NCBI GenBank assembly: GCA_016194625.1 | Contig: JACQBB010000117.1 | Span: forward strand, 1 to 8,370 | Source of the DNA: Elusimicrobiota bacterium | GTDB lineage: Bacteria > Elusimicrobiota > Elusimicrobia > UBA1565 > UBA9628 | Direction of reading: 5' to 3' | Length of the DNA stretch: 8,370 nucleotides | Shown: one piece after another, positions 5,913 to 8,370 of the stretch | How positions within the stretch are numbered: position 1 is the first letter of the stretch | Layout: each line of letters starts with the position of its first letter | Notes under the pieces: model-generated | What the model saw: only the letters and a program-made list of their open reading frames with translations | The model's database searches: none | What the model was told of the DNA's origin: nothing | Position numbers and translations under genes: made by a program

Positions 5913-6110
5913 ATGGTTTTCGTGAAACTGCGTGAAGGCGAGGGTCTCGAGGAGGCTCTGCGCCGCTTCAAGCGGGAGTGCGAGCGCAACGGCGTGCTGA
6001 AGGAAGTCAAGCGCCGCGAGCACTACGCCTCGCCCGCCGTGAAGCGCAAGCTCAAGGCCGCCGAAGCCCGCCGCAAGCAGCGGCGCGCCAAGCGCCGCCG
6101 CGTCCCCTAA
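5913..6110 (+). CDS. rpsU: 30S ribosomal protein bS21
   Basis: 65 residues, very basic, a typical bS21 length. It binds the 30S platform near the 3' end of 16S rRNA and is needed for initiation on many natural mRNAs. Sequence marks: the N-terminal VFVKLREGEGLEEALRRFKR, the central RECERNGVLKEVKRREHY, and a C-terminal helix almost entirely Lys/Arg/Ala (KRKLKAAEARRKQRRAKRRR), as expected for the rRNA-bound arm. The ATG is preceded by an unusually complete Shine-Dalgarno. A small GTCCC/GGGAC hairpin (6102-6116) encloses the stop codon, and a much stronger one follows at 6129-6159. Its position ahead of dnaG and rpoD is the classical macromolecular-synthesis operon order. Confidence 0.97.
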   Translation: MVFVKLREGEGLEEALRRFKRECERNGVLKEVKRREHYASPAVKRKLKAAEARRKQRRAKRRRVP

Positions 6111-6128
6111 AGGGACTTGGATGTGCCA

Positions 6129-6168
6129 GCCTGCGCCGGGCCATGAGCCCGGCGCAGGCCCGTTCTTT
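6129..6168 (+). terminator. Intrinsic terminator or attenuator between rpsU and dnaG
   Basis: A perfect 13-bp, G+C-rich inverted repeat (GCCTGCGCCGGGC at 6129-6141 and its complement at 6147-6159) with loop CATGA is followed by CCGTTCTTT (6160-6168). The T tract is short and interrupted, so partial read-through into dnaG and rpoD is expected. E. coli also has a terminator between rpsU and dnaG that makes S21 far more abundant than primase; the same logic would apply here. It occupies most of the 88-base gap. Confidence 0.7.
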
Positions 6169-6184
6169 ACCGACAAGACCGACC

Positions 6185-6190
6185 GGAGGT
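6185..6190 (+). promoter_or_regulatory. Shine-Dalgarno deciding the dnaG start
   Basis: GGAGGT ends eight bases before GTG 6199, an optimal spacing, but 14 bases before ATG 6205. This favours GTG 6199 as the dnaG start, adding only two residues before the conserved IPPETLELI. It also argues against the in-frame ATG at 6121, which lies ahead of both this site and the hairpin. Confidence 0.6.
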
Positions 6191-6198
6191 CCGTCGTC

Positions 6199-7944
6199 GT
6201 GGCCATGATCCCGCCGGAAACGCTGGAGCTCATCCGCTCCCGGCTCGACATCGTCGAGCTGGTGGGCGAGTGCGTCCAGCTGACCCGCGCCGGCCGGAAC
6301 ATGAAGGGCCGCTGCCCGTTCCACCAGGAGCGCACGCCCTCGTTCATCGTGAGCCCCGAGCGCCAGACCTTCCACTGCTTCGGCTGCGGCGAGGGCGGGG
6401 ACATCTTCAGCTTCGTGATGAAGACGGAGAACCTGTCCTTCGTCGAGTCCGCCGAGAAGCTGGCCGCGCGCGTGGGCGTCAAGCTCGAGCCCGCGCAGGC
6501 GCTGAGCCCCGACGACAAGGCGCGCCTGCGCATGAAGGAGGCGCTCGAGTTCGCGGCCGAGCACTACCACGCCCTGCTGATGAAGGACCCCGCGGCCGAC
6601 GCCGCGCGCAAGTACGTCGCTTCGCGGCATCTGAACAAGGCCGCCGTCGAGGAGTTCCGGCTCGGCTACGCCCCCCGGCAAGGCCATCTCGTCGAGGCCG
6701 CTCTGAAGAAGGGCTACGCCGAGGACATCCTGCTCAAGGCCGGCCTCGCGGCCAAGCGCCCCGACGGGTCCCTGCGCGACTACTTCTTCGACCGCCTGAT
6801 GTTCCCGATCCGCGACGCGAAGGGAGCCGTCGTCGGGTTCGGCGGGCGCACGCTCGGCGACGGCGAGCCCAAGTACCTGAACTCGCCCGAGTCGCCGGTG
6901 TTCTCGAAGGGCCGCGTGCTGTACGGCCTGTACGAGGGCGCCGCGGCCGTGCGCAAGTCGCGCCGCGCGAACTTCATGGAAGGCTACATGGACGTGATCG
7001 CGACGCACCAGCACGGGCTGAAGAGCGCCTGCGCCCCGCTGGGCACCGCGCTGACGCCCGAGCAGGCCCAGCTGATCAAGCGCTACGCCGACTCCGCGGT
7101 CATCGTCTTCGACGCCGACAACGCGGGCCAGAACGCCGCCGTGCGCGGCGCCGAGGTCGCGCTGGCCGCCGGCCTGGGCGTGCGCGTGGCGACCGTCCCC
7201 GAGGGCAAGGACCCCGACGAGCTGCTCCACGCGAAGGGCCTGGAGGCGCTGCAGGGCGCGCTCGACGCCGCCGTCGACCTGGTCGCGTTCAAGACCGAGC
7301 TGCTCGTCAAGCGCGCCGGCGAGCTGACGCCCGAGAAGAAGTCCGCGATCGCCAAGGACGTGATGGCGACCATCGTCGCCTGCCCCGACGACGTGCTCAA
7401 GGACGAGTGGGTCCGCCGGCTGGCCGGCCGCTTGGGCGTCAACGAGGACTCCCTGCGGCGCGCCGGCGGCAAGGCCGTCCCGCAGGTCCGCCGCGCCGCC
7501 GCTCCGGCCGCCGCGCCGGCGCGCCCCGCGCCCGCCAAGCCGGCCGAGCTGTCCGCCTCGGACCTGCAGCTGCTCGGCGTGCTGTTCAAGACGCCGGCGT
7601 CGGCCAAGGACGTGCCGGAGGACGCCTTCGAGTCCGGCGCCGCGCGCCTGATCCTGCTGAACCTGCGCGGCGTCGAGCCGTATGACAAGGGGTGGGGGCC
7701 GCGCCTGTTGGGCGCCCTGCCGCCCGCCGAGTCCGCGGTCGTCTCGCGCCTGCTGACCGACGAGCTCGGCTACGACGACCCCGCGGGGGTCCTGCGCGCG
7801 CTGCTCGGCAAGCGCGCGCGCCTGAAGCGGCTCAAGGAGCTGGAGCCGATCGTTCTTTCGATGGGGGCGGGCCGCCCCGTGGACGCCGGCCTGCGCGACG
7901 AGTACCAGCGGCTCGTCGTGGAATTGAAGGGCACGAAGCGCTGA
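6199..7944 (+). CDS. dnaG: DNA primase DnaG
   Basis: 581 residues from GTG 6199 (579 from ATG 6205), matching normal DnaG size. The enzyme makes the RNA primers for replication and works with the DnaB helicase. Domains in order: a CHC2 zinc-binding domain with Cys39, His42, Cys60 and Cys63 (GRCPFHQERTPSF, then TFHCFGCGEGGDIFSF); the RNA polymerase domain with YFFDRLMFPIRD and GFGGRTLGDGEPKYLNSPES; a Toprim fold with Glu261 (FMEGYMD) and Asp305/Asp307 (VFDADNAGQNA) as metal ligands; DPDELL; an Ala/Pro-rich linker at about 430-450; and a C-terminal helical helicase-binding domain (ELSASDLQLLGVLFKTP onward). All key residues are present, so it should be functional. It follows the rpsU hairpin and precedes rpoD by 14 bases, so expression probably depends on read-through from the hinT promoter. 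No separate promoter was recognised in the gap. Confidence 0.97.
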   Translation: MAMIPPETLELIRSRLDIVELVGECVQLTRAGRNMKGRCPFHQERTPSFIVSPERQTFHCFGCGEGGDIFSFVMKTENLSFVESAEKLAARVGVKLEPAQALSPDDKARLRMKEALEFAAEHYHALLMKDPAADAARKYVASRHLNKAAVEEFRLGYAPRQGHLVEAALKKGYAEDILLKAGLAAKRPDGSLRDYFFDRLMFPIRDAKGAVVGFGGRTLGDGEPKYLNSPESPVFSKGRVLYGLYEGAAAVRKSRRANFMEGYMDVIATHQHGLKSACAPLGTALTPEQAQLIKRYADSAVIVFDADNAGQNAAVRGAEVALAAGLGVRVATVPEGKDPDELLHAKGLEALQGALDAAVDLVAFKTELLVKRAGELTPEKKSAIAKDVMATIVACPDDVLKDEWVRRLAGRLGVNEDSLRRAGGKAVPQVRRAAAPAAAPARPAPAKPAELSASDLQLLGVLFKTPASAKDVPEDAFESGAARLILLNLRGVEPYDKGWGPRLLGALPPAESAVVSRLLTDELGYDDPAGVLRALLGKRARLKRLKELEPIVLSMGAGRPVDAGLRDEYQRLVVELKGTKR

Positions 7945-7958
7945 CTGAGAGGAGACTT

Positions 7959-8370
7959 ATGGCCATCCAGACGAGCCAGGCGATGAAGAATCTGATCGAC
8001 CTCGGGAAGGAGCACGGTTACCTGACCTTGGAGGAGATCAGCCGCACCGTCTCCGTCGCCAACATGAAGACCGAGGAGGTCGACGAGCTGATGACGGCGC
8101 TCGAGGACCTCGGCATCGAGCTGGTCGACCGCAAGAAGCCGGAGGCGGCGCGGCCGGTCGTCGAGCGCGAGCGCTTCTCCGAGGACTGGGGCGGCTCGTC
8201 CGACATCTCGAACTCGATCCGGATGTACCTGTCGGAGATGGGCCGCGTGCCGCTCCTCAACCGCGAGGAGGAGGTCACGCTGGCCCGCAACGTGCGCGAG
8301 CGCGAGAAGGAGCTGCGCATGCTCGTGCTGGAGTCCCCGGTCACGATGCGCGAGATCCGCTCCTGGGAGA
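7959..8370 (+). CDS. rpoD: Primary sigma factor RpoD (sigma70), 5' part
   Basis: The first 137 codons are present; the gene runs off the right edge. Primary sigma factors direct RNA polymerase to -35/-10 housekeeping promoters. Region 1.1 is recognisable in residues 10-57 (KNLIDLGKEHGYLTLEEISR, then EEVDELMTALEDLGIELVD). After an acidic linker, region 1.2 and the start of the next helix appear (SDISNSIRMYLSEMGRVPLL, then NREEEVTLARNVRERE). The presence of region 1.1 and the operon position after dnaG distinguish it from alternative sigma factors. The ATG has a GAGAGGAGA Shine-Dalgarno at 7947-7955, with the core close to the start. The promoter-recognition regions 2-4 lie outside the window, so nothing can be said about them. 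Confidence 0.96.
   Translation, partial: MAIQTSQAMKNLIDLGKEHGYLTLEEISRTVSVANMKTEEVDELMTALEDLGIELVDRKKPEAARPVVERERFSEDWGGSSDISNSIRMYLSEMGRVPLLNREEEVTLARNVREREKELRMLVLESPVTMREIRSWE

Noticed and set aside
6121..6204. ATG 6121 as the dnaG start, giving 28 extra residues beyond ATG 6205
   Set aside because: The extra residues would be encoded by the 13-bp hairpin and its tail, have no family similarity, and lie before the Shine-Dalgarno at 6185-6190.
6270..7685. A second + strand open frame inside dnaG
   Set aside because: It is an out-of-frame shadow of DnaG; all primase motifs are in the other frame.
1..8370. CRISPR arrays, tRNA or rRNA genes, insertion sequences, attachment sites, toxin-antitoxin or defence genes
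   Set aside because: No direct-repeat arrays, clover-leaf candidates, transposase motifs or terminal inverted repeats were found by reading both strands, and the window is almost fully occupied by the listed genes.

Overview
The window is a compact, gene-dense stretch of bacterial chromosome. It is very G+C-rich (about 70 % by eye), every gene lies on the + strand, and gaps run from overlapping stop/start codons to about 90 bases. It holds conserved housekeeping genes next to one lipid or secondary-metabolite type pair. No mobile elements, CRISPR arrays, tRNA or rRNA genes were seen. The taxon cannot be fixed from sequence alone. The style of DnaG and RpoD and the unusual MtaB suggest a deep-branching Gram-negative-type lineage; Elusimicrobiota is a weak guess, not a demonstrated assignment.

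Layout. (1) Bases 1-1620: the 3' part of a type III polyketide synthase gene, then, four bases on, a gene for a membrane-anchored SAM methyltransferase in which an unusual His/Glu/Asp-rich membrane domain is fused to a UbiG-like catalytic domain. Together they look like the end of an alkylresorcinol, alkylpyrone or alkylquinone type operon that began upstream. (2) Bases 1630-5455: rsmE (16S rRNA m3U methyltransferase), a four-helix membrane protein of unknown function, mtaB (tRNA methylthiotransferase, radical SAM) and a membrane-anchored SGNH/GDSL hydrolase with a TPR-like insert. The first three are joined by ATGA and GTGA stop/start overlaps, so they are probably one translationally coupled operon. 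An extended -10 element lies directly before the rsmE start, which has no Shine-Dalgarno sequence. (3) Bases 5483-8370: a good sigma70-type promoter followed by hinT, rpsU, dnaG and the start of rpoD. This is the classical macromolecular-synthesis operon (ribosomal protein S21, primase, primary sigma factor) with a HIT-family gene in front. A perfect 13-bp hairpin with a short T-rich tail sits between rpsU and dnaG, in the place where E. coli has a partial terminator.

How it fits together: region 3 links translation initiation (S21), replication priming (DnaG) and transcription initiation (RpoD). Region 2 adds rRNA and tRNA modification plus two envelope proteins. Region 1 probably makes and methylates a phenolic or pyrone lipid at the membrane. 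I see no clear-cut new defence or mobile system. The least-explained items are the membrane domain of the methyltransferase, the altered radical-SAM neighbourhood of MtaB, and the small c-subunit-like membrane protein.
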